Shown here: positions 17,309 to 25,637 of the stretch, in pieces | Layout: each line of letters begins with the position of its first letter | How positions within the stretch are numbered: the first letter of the stretch is position 1 | DNA from: VXYL01 sp965243175 | GTDB lineage: Bacteria > Pseudomonadota > Gammaproteobacteria > Pseudomonadales > Azotimanducaceae | Reading direction: 5' to 3' | NCBI GenBank assembly: GCA_965243175.1 | Contig: OZ251532.1 | Location: 4,588,001 to 4,652,000 of the forward strand | Length of the DNA stretch: 64,000 nt | The notes under the pieces: generated by a model | What the model saw: the letters and a program-made list of their open reading frames with translations, nothing else | Database searches by the model: none | What the model was told of the DNA's origin: nothing | Position numbers and translations under genes: made by a program

Positions 17309-17959
17309 ATGGTGACAGCACCGACAGATGTCGATCCCGTCTCTCAAGAGCGGGTCAACGGCTTGGTCGGCGAAACGCTTCCCCAAGGCTGCTGGAACGA
17401 CGACGACTACCTGTGGCTCACCGACCGCTGCCGGCGCCTCGTCGAGTTCACCGATGGCTACTTGGAGATGCCGCCGTTCCCGACATGCGGCCACCAGAGG
17501 ATTCTCGCGTTCCTGTACTCGGCGCTGCACGGGTTCCTCGTGGCCAAGGGCGGCGAGGCGCTGTTCGCCCCGTTGCGGCTGCGCGTTCGGCCCGGCAAGT
17601 TCCGCGAACCGGATCTGCTGGCGCTGGCAGACGCGCAGGATTCCCGCAATGCCGATCGCTACTGGACCGGCGCGGACCTGGTGGTGGAAGTCGTCAGCGC
17701 CAGCGATCCAGACAGAGACCTCGTGGCCAAGCGCCAAGACTACGCGGAAGCGGCCATCCCCGAGTACTGGATAGTCGATCCACGCACCAAGACGATCACC
17801 ATTCTCAAGCTCGAAGCGGGCGAGTACGTGGAGCACTGCGCCAGCGGCTGCGGCGAAAGAGCGACATCGCTGGTCTTCCCGACATTCGCCGTGGACGTCG
17901 ACCACGTGTTCGCAGCCGCGGGCCCAAGCATCAACGAACCCAAAGGAGACCAACCATGA
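17309..17959 (+). CDS. Uma2-family (DUF820) endonuclease-like protein
   Basis: The product has 216 residues. It has the PD-(D/E)xK-type core of Uma2 proteins: F-R-E-P-D-L-L for the Asp, L-V-V-E-V-V-S for the Glu, and P-E-Y-W-I-V-D-P near the end. Biochemical roles of this family are poorly known; many copies occur in cyanobacteria and some other lineages. Its TGA overlaps the ATG of the following MaoC gene (17956-17959), so it sits inside a metabolic operon between two MaoC genes that look like partners. It may be an inserted gene that became coupled. Confidence 0.88.
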   Translation: MVTAPTDVDPVSQERVNGLVGETLPQGCWNDDDYLWLTDRCRRLVEFTDGYLEMPPFPTCGHQRILAFLYSALHGFLVAKGGEALFAPLRLRVRPGKFREPDLLALADAQDSRNADRYWTGADLVVEVVSASDPDRDLVAKRQDYAEAAIPEYWIVDPRTKTITILKLEAGEYVEHCASGCGERATSLVFPTFAVDVDHVFAAAGPSINEPKGDQP

Positions 17960-18375
17960 CCATTGCCTTCGACGACGTCCAGGTCGGCGACAAGCTGCCG
18001 GAGTGGTCGCGCAAGACCAGCTTCGCGGAGTGGAACCGCTACGCCGCCGTGAACGAGGAGTTCGTGCCCTTCCACATGGACGACGAAGCCGGCCGGCGCG
18101 CTGGCAACGAACAGGGCGCGTTCGGCATGGGCAACCTGCGCTACGCCTACATCGTCAACGCCCTGCACGCCTGGGTCGGCGACGAAGGCGTCGTGCGCGA
18201 AGTCGGCTGCCAATACCGCGCCATCAACCAGAAGGACGACGTACTCACGGTGGTTGGCGAAATCACCGAGAAGTCCACCGAAGGCGGCGAAAACCGCGTC
18301 CGGCTGGACATCAACGTCGTCAACCAAAGTGGCGGCGCCACCTGCCCCGGCCACGCCGTGGTGGTTCTTCCCTAG
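17956..18375 (+). CDS. MaoC-like dehydratase (hot-dog fold)
   Basis: The product has 139 residues with an ATG behind AAAGGAG. It starts I-A-F-D-D-V-Q-V-G-D-K-L-P and contains N-E-E-F-V-P-F-H-M-D-D-E-A, close to the hydratase motif D-x(4)-H of MaoC proteins, with Asn/Glu substitutions at the first position. It probably forms a heteromeric hydratase with the protein from 16787 and acts on an acyl-CoA intermediate. It is coupled to the Uma2-type gene by an ATGA overlap. Confidence 0.88.
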   Translation: MTIAFDDVQVGDKLPEWSRKTSFAEWNRYAAVNEEFVPFHMDDEAGRRAGNEQGAFGMGNLRYAYIVNALHAWVGDEGVVREVGCQYRAINQKDDVLTVVGEITEKSTEGGENRVRLDINVVNQSGGATCPGHAVVVLP

Positions 18376-18400
18376 CTTCCGATTCCGAGGACCCGCCGAG

Positions 18401-19582
18401 ATGACCTACGCGGCCAGCGCAGCGCCTTCCGTCGCAACCATCTGCGATGCGGACAGCCACCTGATGGAGTTGCCGGATTTCCTCTCGCGCAACGTCGAAT
18501 CCGCCATGCGCGACAGGATTCCGACCTTGAACAACATTCGCCTCGCGGACGTGGGCGAAAAGATGCGTTCCCTCTCCGGCAACTCCGCCGGCCACGACGC
18601 GAAAACGGTTGCCGAGTTGATGGCGCTCGGCGATGGGTTGACGCGCGGCCCCAAGTGGCACGGCGCGCTCGGTTCCTTCAACGGCAAGGAACGCGGCCTC
18701 GCCTTGGACTTGCTCGGCTTTCAACGCCAAGTGGTGTTCTCGTCGTTCTGCGCCACCAAGGTCTTCGGCGCGGAACCCGACGCGCGCTATGCGGCAGCGG
18801 CTGCCCACAACCGTTCCATGGCCGAGTTCTGCGATGGCGACTCGCGCTTGATCGGCGTCGCGCTTGCGCCGCTCGACGATCCGCAACGCGCCTTGGAACT
18901 GATACACGAAGCGCTACGTCTGCGGCTTGGCGCGGTCTGGATTCCTTCCGCGGCGCCCGGCGGCCGTTCGCCGGGCCATCCCGCGCACGATCCCATCTGG
19001 CGCACCTTGGAGGAAACGCGAACGCCGTTCATCCAGCACGTCGGCAGTTCCACGCTTTCCATCGACGACGTTTGGATGAACGACGGCCATTCCACCCGCG
19101 AAAGCGCCCGCGGCCGCGCCGAAGTCATCGGTTCGAAGGATCTCACGGTCATCTTCCAAGCCGCCCAGCGCTTCATTTCCGTTCTGGTGCTGGACGGCGT
19201 GCTGGAGAAGTTCCCGAACCTCAAAGGCGGCGTCATCGAACTCGGCGCGGGCTGGGTGCCGGACACCATCCGCCGTCTGGACCACGCGGTGGACATCTGG
19301 GCGCGTTCGGAACCGTTCCTCGGCACTTTCCTGCGCAAGCCCTCCGAACAGTTCCGCGATCAGCTGCGCTTCACGCCGTATCCCTTCGAAGACGTCGGCG
19401 CGTTCATTCGCGAATCGGCGCCGGAACTCTATCTCTTCTCCTCCGACTATCCCCACGCCGAAGGCGGCCGCGATCCCATCGGTCGCTTCTCGCGCTCTCT
19501 GGCGGAAGCCAGCGCGGAAGTCCAGGATCGCTTCTACTTCCGCAACTTCGCCGACCTGTACCCCGCCGCCCCGTGTCCCTAG
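18401..19582 (+). CDS. Amidohydrolase family protein (ACMSD-like)
   Basis: The product has 393 residues from the ATG at 18401; the open frame upstream is unused. It has the metal site D-A-D-S-H-L-M-E near the N-terminus, I-Q-H-V-G for a middle His, and F-S-S-D-Y-P-H-A-E-G-G at the C-terminus with the catalytic Asp. These are the marks of the decarboxylase/hydrolase group related to ACMSD. Members act on aromatic acids or cyclic compounds. A paralogue lies at 46426-47577 in another cluster. The alpha/beta hydrolase gene starts inside its last codons. Confidence 0.9.
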   Translation: MTYAASAAPSVATICDADSHLMELPDFLSRNVESAMRDRIPTLNNIRLADVGEKMRSLSGNSAGHDAKTVAELMALGDGLTRGPKWHGALGSFNGKERGLALDLLGFQRQVVFSSFCATKVFGAEPDARYAAAAAHNRSMAEFCDGDSRLIGVALAPLDDPQRALELIHEALRLRLGAVWIPSAAPGGRSPGHPAHDPIWRTLEETRTPFIQHVGSSTLSIDDVWMNDGHSTRESARGRAEVIGSKDLTVIFQAAQRFISVLVLDGVLEKFPNLKGGVIELGAGWVPDTIRRLDHAVDIWARSEPFLGTFLRKPSEQFRDQLRFTPYPFEDVGAFIRESAPELYLFSSDYPHAEGGRDPIGRFSRSLAEASAEVQDRFYFRNFADLYPAAPCP

Positions 19583-20421
19583 CCGAAATCGCCCCCGTCG
19601 CCTTGCGCGTCGTCCTGATTCTGGGCGGCGTCTACCTGCTGCTGTGCGCCTTGCTGTGGGCGCTGCAGGACAAGCTGATCTTCCATCCGCAGAAACTCGC
19701 CGCCACGCCGAACCACCCAGCCGCCGAACCCATCGCCATCGCCAGTGGCGAGGCGACGCTGCGCGGCTGGGCGGTGAACGCGGATGCCGCACCGGAAACC
19801 CCGCTGGTGATCTACAGCGGCGGCAACGCGGAGGAAGTGTCGGCACACATCGACGCCTTCGCGCATCTCGCCGCGACGACGTTGCTGGTGAACTACCGCG
19901 GCTACGGAGAGAGCGACGGCGCTCCTTCGGAGAAGGCGCTGGTCGAGGATGCCGTGGCCATCGTCGAATGGGGCAGAGAGCGCTTCCCCGACCGTCCCTT
20001 GGTACTGTTCGGCCTGAGCCTGGGCTCCGGCGTCGTCACCCTCGCGGCACCAAGCGTGAAGCCGGATGCCGCGATTCTGGTAAGCCCCTACCGCAGCGTC
20101 GAACAGATCGCCCGCTCCACCTACCCGATCTTTCCTATCCGCCTGCTGCTGCGCCATCCTTTCCGCGCCGAAGAGGCCGTCGATGCCATCCCCCGCGCCC
20201 TGGTCTTCGCATCCCCTGCCGACCGCGTGATCCGCTTCGCCGAGAGCGAAGCGATGGTGCGCCTCTTCGGCGACAGAGCGGAGTTGCAAACGCTGAACGT
20301 CGCCCACGCCGACTTCCTCCACCAACCGTCCGTCTGGCAGGCCGTGGCCCGGTTCCTCGCTACGGTGCGTCTGGAGGAAGCAACAACGGCGGACGGTTCC
20401 GTTCCCCTCTCCAAGACCTGA
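19573..20421 (+). CDS. Alpha/beta hydrolase with N-terminal membrane anchor
   Basis: The product has 282 residues with a GTG start at 19573, overlapping the preceding gene by 10 bases. Residues 8-29 form a hydrophobic helix (R-V-V-L-I-L-G-G-V-Y-L-L-L-C-A-L-L-W), so the enzyme is probably anchored in the inner membrane with the hydrolase domain in the periplasm. The nucleophile elbow is G-L-S-L-G-S-G; the acid is the Asp in S-P-A-D-R-V-I and the His lies in V-A-H-A-D-F. It resembles the BEM46/YfhR-like hydrolases. Substrate unknown; its operon position suggests ester cleavage in the catabolic pathway. Confidence 0.87.
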   Translation: MSLAEIAPVALRVVLILGGVYLLLCALLWALQDKLIFHPQKLAATPNHPAAEPIAIASGEATLRGWAVNADAAPETPLVIYSGGNAEEVSAHIDAFAHLAATTLLVNYRGYGESDGAPSEKALVEDAVAIVEWGRERFPDRPLVLFGLSLGSGVVTLAAPSVKPDAAILVSPYRSVEQIARSTYPIFPIRLLLRHPFRAEEAVDAIPRALVFASPADRVIRFAESEAMVRLFGDRAELQTLNVAHADFLHQPSVWQAVARFLATVRLEEATTADGSVPLSKT

Positions 20422-20443
20422 ACAGCAAACCAAAGGACTTCCC

Positions 20444-22069
20444 TTGCACTTCAATCTCGCCACCATCAACGAGACCATCGCCGAGGCCGTTCCGGAACGC
20501 GACGCCATCGTCTTTCGTGATCGTCGCTTCACCTACCGCGAGTTCACCGAACGCACCCGGCGTCTGGCGAGCTATCTCGCGGCACAGGGGCTGGGATTGC
20601 ACACCGAACGATCCCAACTGGAGGATTGGCAATCCGGCCAGGACCATCTGGGCATCTACCTATACAACGGCAACGAGTATCTCGAAGCGATGGTGGGCGC
20701 CTTCAAGGCCCGCCTCGCGCCGTTCAACGTCAACTACCGCTACGTGGACGAAGAACTCGTCTACCTGTTGAACGACGCCAGCGCCAAGGCGTTGGTCTTC
20801 CACAGTTCCCTCGCCGACCACGTGGCGGCGATCCGCGAGCATGTGCCGACGCTCGAATTGCTGCTGCAAGTGCAGGACGACGACCGACCGCTGCTCGACG
20901 GCGCCGTTCCCTTCGAGGCGGCCATCGAAGCGGGCGACTCCGAAATGAAACCGGAGTGGCAGCCGGACGATCTCTACGTCATCTACACCGGCGGCACCAC
21001 GGGCATGCCGAAGGGCGTGTTGTGGAAGCAGAGCGACATTCTCATCGCAAGCCTCGGTGCGCGCCGCACTGACGGCACCGTGATCGACACCTTGGAGGGC
21101 TACGTTCGCCGCGCCACCGCGAGCCACCGCAAGGCATTGGCCACGCCGCCCTTCATGCACGGCGCCGGGCATTGGGCGGCGTTCCAAGCGTTCAACACCG
21201 GCGGCACCGTGGTCATCCAGGACGAAGTGCGGCGCTTCGATGCCGTGGGTTGCGTGGAACTGATCGAACGCGAAGGCGTACACAATATGCTGCTGGTGGG
21301 CGACGCCTTCGGACGGCCGCTGGTTGATGCGCTTCGGGCGACCAACGCCGAGTGCCCCAGCCTGCGCAATCTCATCACCGGCGGCGCCATCATGACCGCG
21401 AAGATCAAGCGCGAACTGCTCGACGCGTTGCCCCAAGTGAACATCATCGACACCGCCGGGTCGTCCGAAACCGGCGGCCAAGCGTCCCACACCAGCAATG
21501 CGAAGTCCGGCGCAGCCACCGGCAAGTTCAAGCTCTCGCCCCACAACGCCGTGCTCAACGAAGACATGACCAAGGCGCTTCCGCCCGGCCACGACGGCCT
21601 CGGCTGGTGGGCGCGCAGCGGCAACATTCCGCTCGGCTACCTGGGCGACGAAGCGAAAACCCGCAGAACCTTCCCGGTCGTGGACGGCGTACGCTACTCG
21701 GTGCCGGGCGACCGCGTGCGGCTGCTGACGGACAACACATTGGAACTGCATGGCCGCGAATCCGTCACCATCAACTCCGGCGGTGAGAAGATCTTCGCGG
21801 AGGAAGTGGAACAGGCCATCAAGCACCATGCGGACGTCTACGATGCGGTAGTGGCTGGCCGACCGTCCGAGCGCTGGGGCAACGAGGTGGTGGCCATCGT
21901 GCAGTTCAAGCCGGGTTGCAGCGCGGACGAAGACGATCTGCTGGCGGAATGTGCCAAGCACATCGCCCGCTACAAACTACCCAAAGCGTTCGTCTTCATC
22001 GATGCAATTCTGCGCAGTCCGAACGGCAAGGCGGACTACCGCTGGGCGAAGGAGGTCGCCAACGCATGA
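20444..22069 (+). CDS. AMP-dependent acyl-CoA synthetase/ligase
   Basis: The product has 541 residues with a TTG start (L-H-F-N-L-A-T-I-N) preceded by AAAGGA. The adenylation motif is Y-V-I-Y-T-G-G-T-T-G-M-P-K-G-V, and the A8-type C-terminal region ends with the catalytic Lys in S-P-N-G-K-A-D-Y. It activates a carboxylic acid to its CoA thioester through an acyl-AMP. This fits the MaoC hydratases in the same operon. Chain length or aromatic specificity cannot be read. Its stop overlaps the ATG of the HAD gene. Confidence 0.93.
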   Translation: MHFNLATINETIAEAVPERDAIVFRDRRFTYREFTERTRRLASYLAAQGLGLHTERSQLEDWQSGQDHLGIYLYNGNEYLEAMVGAFKARLAPFNVNYRYVDEELVYLLNDASAKALVFHSSLADHVAAIREHVPTLELLLQVQDDDRPLLDGAVPFEAAIEAGDSEMKPEWQPDDLYVIYTGGTTGMPKGVLWKQSDILIASLGARRTDGTVIDTLEGYVRRATASHRKALATPPFMHGAGHWAAFQAFNTGGTVVIQDEVRRFDAVGCVELIEREGVHNMLLVGDAFGRPLVDALRATNAECPSLRNLITGGAIMTAKIKRELLDALPQVNIIDTAGSSETGGQASHTSNAKSGAATGKFKLSPHNAVLNEDMTKALPPGHDGLGWWARSGNIPLGYLGDEAKTRRTFPVVDGVRYSVPGDRVRLLTDNTLELHGRESVTINSGGEKIFAEEVEQAIKHHADVYDAVVAGRPSERWGNEVVAIVQFKPGCSADEDDLLAECAKHIARYKLPKAFVFIDAILRSPNGKADYRWAKEVANA

Positions 22070-22761
22070 TCGAAGGAATCAAGGCTCTGGTATTCGACGT
22101 CGGCGGCAGCGTCTTCGACTGGCAAACCGCCACGCGAAGCGCCGTGCGCGCGCTAGCCGAGGAACGCAACGTCGAAGTGGACGACGCCAAGTTCGCGTTC
22201 ACTTGGCGACGCCGCATGTTCGAGCAGCTGGCGGAAGTGCGCAGCGGCGCCCGCCCGTGGCAGAACGCCGACCAGATCCATCGCGCCGTCCTCGACGAAC
22301 TCGCCGAGCAGTTCCCGCAACTCGACCTCAGCGCTGCCGACCGCGACCAGCTCAACCGCGCCTGGCACCGCATGGGCGTCTGGGAAGACGTCCCGGAATC
22401 CCTCCTGCGACTGCGCCAACGCTACATCGTCTCGATTCTGACGGTGCTCTCTCTTTCCATCGTCGTGGACAGTTCCAAACACGCTGGCATCGACTGGGAC
22501 GCCTATCTCTCCTGCGAATTCCTCCGCGTCTACAAGCCCGAAGCAAAGGCGTACCAAACCGGCGCCAGACTGCTCGGCGCCAAACCGGAAGAAACAATGA
22601 TGGTCGCCGTTCACCCACCAGACCTCGCAGCCGCCGCGAAAGCCGGCCTGAAAACCGCCTACGTAAAGCCGAAGCTCCTGGAAGGAGGCAGCCACGGCGC
22701 CACCGACACCTTCGACATCCGCGCCGAAGACTACCGCGACCTCGCGGACCAACTCTGCTGA
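22066..22761 (+). CDS. HAD-superfamily hydrolase, haloacid dehalogenase type II-like
   Basis: The product has 231 residues. The nucleophile Asp is in L-V-F-D-V-G-G-S-V-F-D-W, where the family normally has D-V-F-G-T-V, so two of the usual residues are changed. Y-K-P-E-A-K-A-Y gives the conserved Lys, and V-A-V-H-P-P-D-L-A-A-A corresponds to the acidic motif, which normally reads A-H-x-x-D-L. It probably removes a halogen or phosphate from a small carboxylic acid. The start is coupled to the acyl-CoA ligase by ATGA. Confidence 0.85.
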   Translation: MIEGIKALVFDVGGSVFDWQTATRSAVRALAEERNVEVDDAKFAFTWRRRMFEQLAEVRSGARPWQNADQIHRAVLDELAEQFPQLDLSAADRDQLNRAWHRMGVWEDVPESLLRLRQRYIVSILTVLSLSIVVDSSKHAGIDWDAYLSCEFLRVYKPEAKAYQTGARLLGAKPEETMMVAVHPPDLAAAAKAGLKTAYVKPKLLEGGSHGATDTFDIRAEDYRDLADQLC

Positions 22762-22779
22762 GCGCAGCGACTTACGTCC

Positions 22780-23367
22780 ATGAGAACCCGCGCCGACCTC
22801 CCGCTGCTAGCCGATGCCGGCCGCCTAGTGGACTGCCACGCGATGGCATGGATTCGCCGCGTCAGCGCACCGTTGGACACGGTATGGGAAACGATCAGCA
22901 CGAAGGACGGCCTCGCCAAATGGTGGGGCATGCCGATACACGCCCTGGAACTGCGCGTCGGTGGCGCCTTCAACCACCACTGGAACAACACCGTCACCGC
23001 GTTCAAGGAGCGCGACCACATCGACTTCGCCGAACCGAAAGGCAGCTACGCCGCCACCGGCGGCCTACGCTTCGAGATCAGACCAGACGGCGAAGCCACA
23101 ATGTTCACGCTCCTGGACACATGGCACGAAGGTTCCAAATTCGAGGAAGACGGCCCCCTAGCCCACCAACCAGGCGGCCCCGGCACCCCATGGATCGGCG
23201 TAGCCGCCGGCTGGCACAGCGGCGCAAACAGCCTCCGCCACCTCTTCGACCCCAACGCCCCCAACCACAGCTACGAGCACCTATGCCGCTTCTACGCCGG
23301 CCACCTAAGCGACATGTACCGCTGGCACGACATGGTGCAACGCCGACAAGAGGCCGTCACGCGATGA
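22780..23367 (+). CDS. SRPBCC-domain (AHSA1-like) protein
   Basis: The product has 195 residues. The pattern I-R-R-V-S-A-P-L-D-T-V-W-E-T-I-S-T-x-D-G-L-A-K-W-W is typical of the START/Bet v1-like fold of AHSA1 proteins, which bind small hydrophobic ligands. It is the last gene of the catabolic operon, 18 bp after the HAD gene. Its TGA overlaps the ATG of the Schlafen-type gene of the next region, so a metabolic operon runs without a gap into a probable defence region. Confidence 0.82.
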   Translation: MRTRADLPLLADAGRLVDCHAMAWIRRVSAPLDTVWETISTKDGLAKWWGMPIHALELRVGGAFNHHWNNTVTAFKERDHIDFAEPKGSYAATGGLRFEIRPDGEATMFTLLDTWHEGSKFEEDGPLAHQPGGPGTPWIGVAAGWHSGANSLRHLFDPNAPNHSYEHLCRFYAGHLSDMYRWHDMVQRRQEAVTR

Positions 23368-24572
23368 GCTATACGGATGCCGAGCTCGAAGCGATGATGG
23401 TGGACCTCGAATCCGACTTGGTGGAGCGCAAGGAGTCCAGTCAAGACGGGCGCAAGATCCGTCGCAACATCTGCGCCTTCGCCAACGATCTGCCGGACAA
23501 CGAGAAGGCTGGCGTCCTGTTCATCGGGGTCCGCGACGATGGTTCTTGCGCATCTCTGCGGGTGGACGACGATCTGCTCAATCGGTTAGCGGCCATCCAC
23601 GGCGAAGGGCAGATTCTGCCGTTGCCGTCCATCACCGTTCAGAGAAGAGTCTTGAGGGGCTGCGAAGTGGCAGTCGTCACCGTCGAACCGTCGTCCGAAC
23701 CGCCGGTGCGGTTTCAAGGCCGCGTTTGGGTGCGCGTGGGGCCGTCCTTGCGTGAAGGCTCGGTGGCCGACGAACAACGCTTGGCGGAACGCCGTCGCGC
23801 CACGGATCTGCCCTTCGACTCGCGGCCCGCGAAGGGTGCAAGCCTTGACGCTCTCGATGCGGAGTTCTTGCGCAACCACTATCTCCCAAGCGCCATCGAT
23901 CAGGCCGTGTTGGCCAGCAATGCCCGTTCTTTTGACCAGCAGCTGCGTTCGCTGAGGCTTGTACGGGGAGACGTACCCACTTGGGGCGCGCTGATCGCGT
24001 TCGCGCAGGACCCGCTAGCTTTCGTTCTGGGCGCGTCCGTTCAGTTTCTGCGTCTCGCCGGCAACTCGATCACGGCGCCGATACTCAGTCAGCAAACCCT
24101 TGCCGGTCGACTGGACGTCGTCGTCAGACGACTCAACGAGCTGATTGATCTCAACATCGCCAAGCGCACCACAGTGGCCGGCACGCCCACGGAGCAACGC
24201 CACCCCGACTATCCCGTAGACGCCTTGCGCCAGCTTGCGCACAACGCGATCATGCATCGCAGTTACGACGGTACACACACGCCGGTGCGAGTCTACTGGT
24301 ACTCTGATCGCGTCGAGATTGCGAGTCCGGGCGGCCTCTACGGGCGAATGACCCAGGAGAATTTCGGCGAAGGCGACACGGACTACCGTAATCCGCTGCT
24401 GGCGGAGATCATGGCCAACCTCGGTTTTGCCCAGCGGTTCGGCCTTGGCATTCCTCTGGCGAAGGAAGCACTCAGCGCCAACCGCAACCCAATGCCGGAG
24501 TTCCGTTTGGAGCACCAGCGCGTAACGGCGACGGTACGAGCGAGGCAAGCAGATGGCACGACGCCTGAATAG
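23364..24572 (+). CDS. AlbA_2/Schlafen-type ATP-binding protein
   Basis: The product has 402 residues with an ATG at 23364 (ATGA overlap with the SRPBCC gene). The N-terminal AlbA_2 domain shows L-V-E-R-K-E-S, A-F-A-N-D-L and L-F-I-G-V-R-D-D-G. The C-terminal half holds a GHKL-like ATP-binding part with L-A-H-N-A-I-M-H-R-S-Y, V-E-I-A-S-P-G-G-L and G-L-G-I-P-L-A-K-E-A-L. Such proteins are annotated as RecG-like regulators or putative transcription factors and are frequent in mobile and defence islands. The last 20 bases overlap the ParA-like gene, so the two proteins are probably made together. Confidence 0.87.
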   Translation: MSYTDAELEAMMVDLESDLVERKESSQDGRKIRRNICAFANDLPDNEKAGVLFIGVRDDGSCASLRVDDDLLNRLAAIHGEGQILPLPSITVQRRVLRGCEVAVVTVEPSSEPPVRFQGRVWVRVGPSLREGSVADEQRLAERRRATDLPFDSRPAKGASLDALDAEFLRNHYLPSAIDQAVLASNARSFDQQLRSLRLVRGDVPTWGALIAFAQDPLAFVLGASVQFLRLAGNSITAPILSQQTLAGRLDVVVRRLNELIDLNIAKRTTVAGTPTEQRHPDYPVDALRQLAHNAIMHRSYDGTHTPVRVYWYSDRVEIASPGGLYGRMTQENFGEGDTDYRNPLLAEIMANLGFAQRFGLGIPLAKEALSANRNPMPEFRLEHQRVTATVRARQADGTTPE

Positions 24573-25557
24573 CATCGCCGTCTTCAGCAACAAGGCCGGA
24601 GTCGGCGCGACCTCTCTGGTCTACCACCTGGCGTGGATGTACGCCAAGCTGGACTACAACGTGCTGGTGGCCGATCTCGACCCGCAAGCCCACCTGACCA
24701 CGATGTTCTTGACCGACAAGGAGCTGGAGTCGCTGTGGGACGCACCGGACGCCACCATCTACGCATCGTTGCAACCACTGCTGGCCGGAACCGGCGACGC
24801 AACGGTGCCGAAGTTGGTGGAGCCAACGGTTGGTCTCAGTCTGGCGGTTGGAGATCTGCGCCTAGCCAGCGCGGAGGACGAGTTCTCCAGCCAGTGGCTG
24901 GCGAGTCTCGACGGGAAGGAACGGGCTTTCCGAGTCCTCTCGGCAATCTGGCGGTCGCTGCGTTTGGCAGCGGATCATGTTCAGGCGGACTTGGTCCTGC
25001 TGGATCCCGGCCCTAACTTGGGTGCTTTGAGTCGCGCCGCTCTAGTTGCTGCGGATTACGTCGTCGTGCCCGTCGCACCGGACTTGCGCTCCTTGCATGG
25101 GCTGCGCAGTCTGGGTCCGACGTTGCGCAAATGGCGTCGCGAGTGGAAGGAGCGCTATGCGTGCAGCCCCGTCGATGATCTGCCGATGTCGAATGGCGCG
25201 ATGAAGCCCATCGGCTACGTTGTGTTGCCGCACGCTATTCGATTCGACAGGCCGATCCATGCGTACGACCAGTGGATTGCGCGGATCCCGAACGCCTATC
25301 GCCAACACGTGCTGCAAGACAACATCGCATCGGCGACCCTGCCCGACACGAAGGACAAGCACTGCCTAGCGACGATCGAGCCCTTCCGCAGCCTGCTGCC
25401 CCTCGCCTACGAAGCCCGCAAGCCCATGTTCGCACTCAAGCCGGCAGATGGTGCGCTAAGCGGCTATAGCCGCCCCGTAGCCGCCTGCCACCGGTCCTTT
25501 CGGGACTTAGCCTGCGAGATCGCGGGCCGCTGCAGTGTTCCCGAACGAAGCGATTAG
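24553..25557 (+). CDS. ParA/MinD-type ATPase lacking the P-loop lysine
   Basis: The product has 334 residues. It matches ParA-family proteins: V-A-D-L-D-P-Q-A-H-L-T after strand 2, and Walker B in D-L-V-L-L-D-P-G-P-N-L. The deviant Walker A reads N-K-A-G-V-G-A-T-S-L, where the family has K-G-G-V-G-K-T-T. The signature Lys (K14) is kept, but the phosphate-binding Lys is Ala at position 20. It may bind nucleotide weakly or not hydrolyse it. No ParB or parS site is seen, so a plasmid-partition role is unlikely. Its overlap with the AlbA_2 gene suggests a two-protein system, possibly antiviral or regulatory. Confidence 0.85.
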   Translation: MARRLNSIAVFSNKAGVGATSLVYHLAWMYAKLDYNVLVADLDPQAHLTTMFLTDKELESLWDAPDATIYASLQPLLAGTGDATVPKLVEPTVGLSLAVGDLRLASAEDEFSSQWLASLDGKERAFRVLSAIWRSLRLAADHVQADLVLLDPGPNLGALSRAALVAADYVVVPVAPDLRSLHGLRSLGPTLRKWRREWKERYACSPVDDLPMSNGAMKPIGYVVLPHAIRFDRPIHAYDQWIARIPNAYRQHVLQDNIASATLPDTKDKHCLATIEPFRSLLPLAYEARKPMFALKPADGALSGYSRPVAACHRSFRDLACEIAGRCSVPERSD

Positions 25558-25637
25558 CATAGGGATTCTCGTAGAAGCGTCCCACTCTGACCGTAATGAA
25601 ATGGGCACTGTCGCAAGGAAGTTTGGTGGTAGAGTAT

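Noticed and set aside
24553..25557. Plasmid partition locus
   Set aside because: No ParB gene or parS-like repeats are present and the P-loop lysine is missing.
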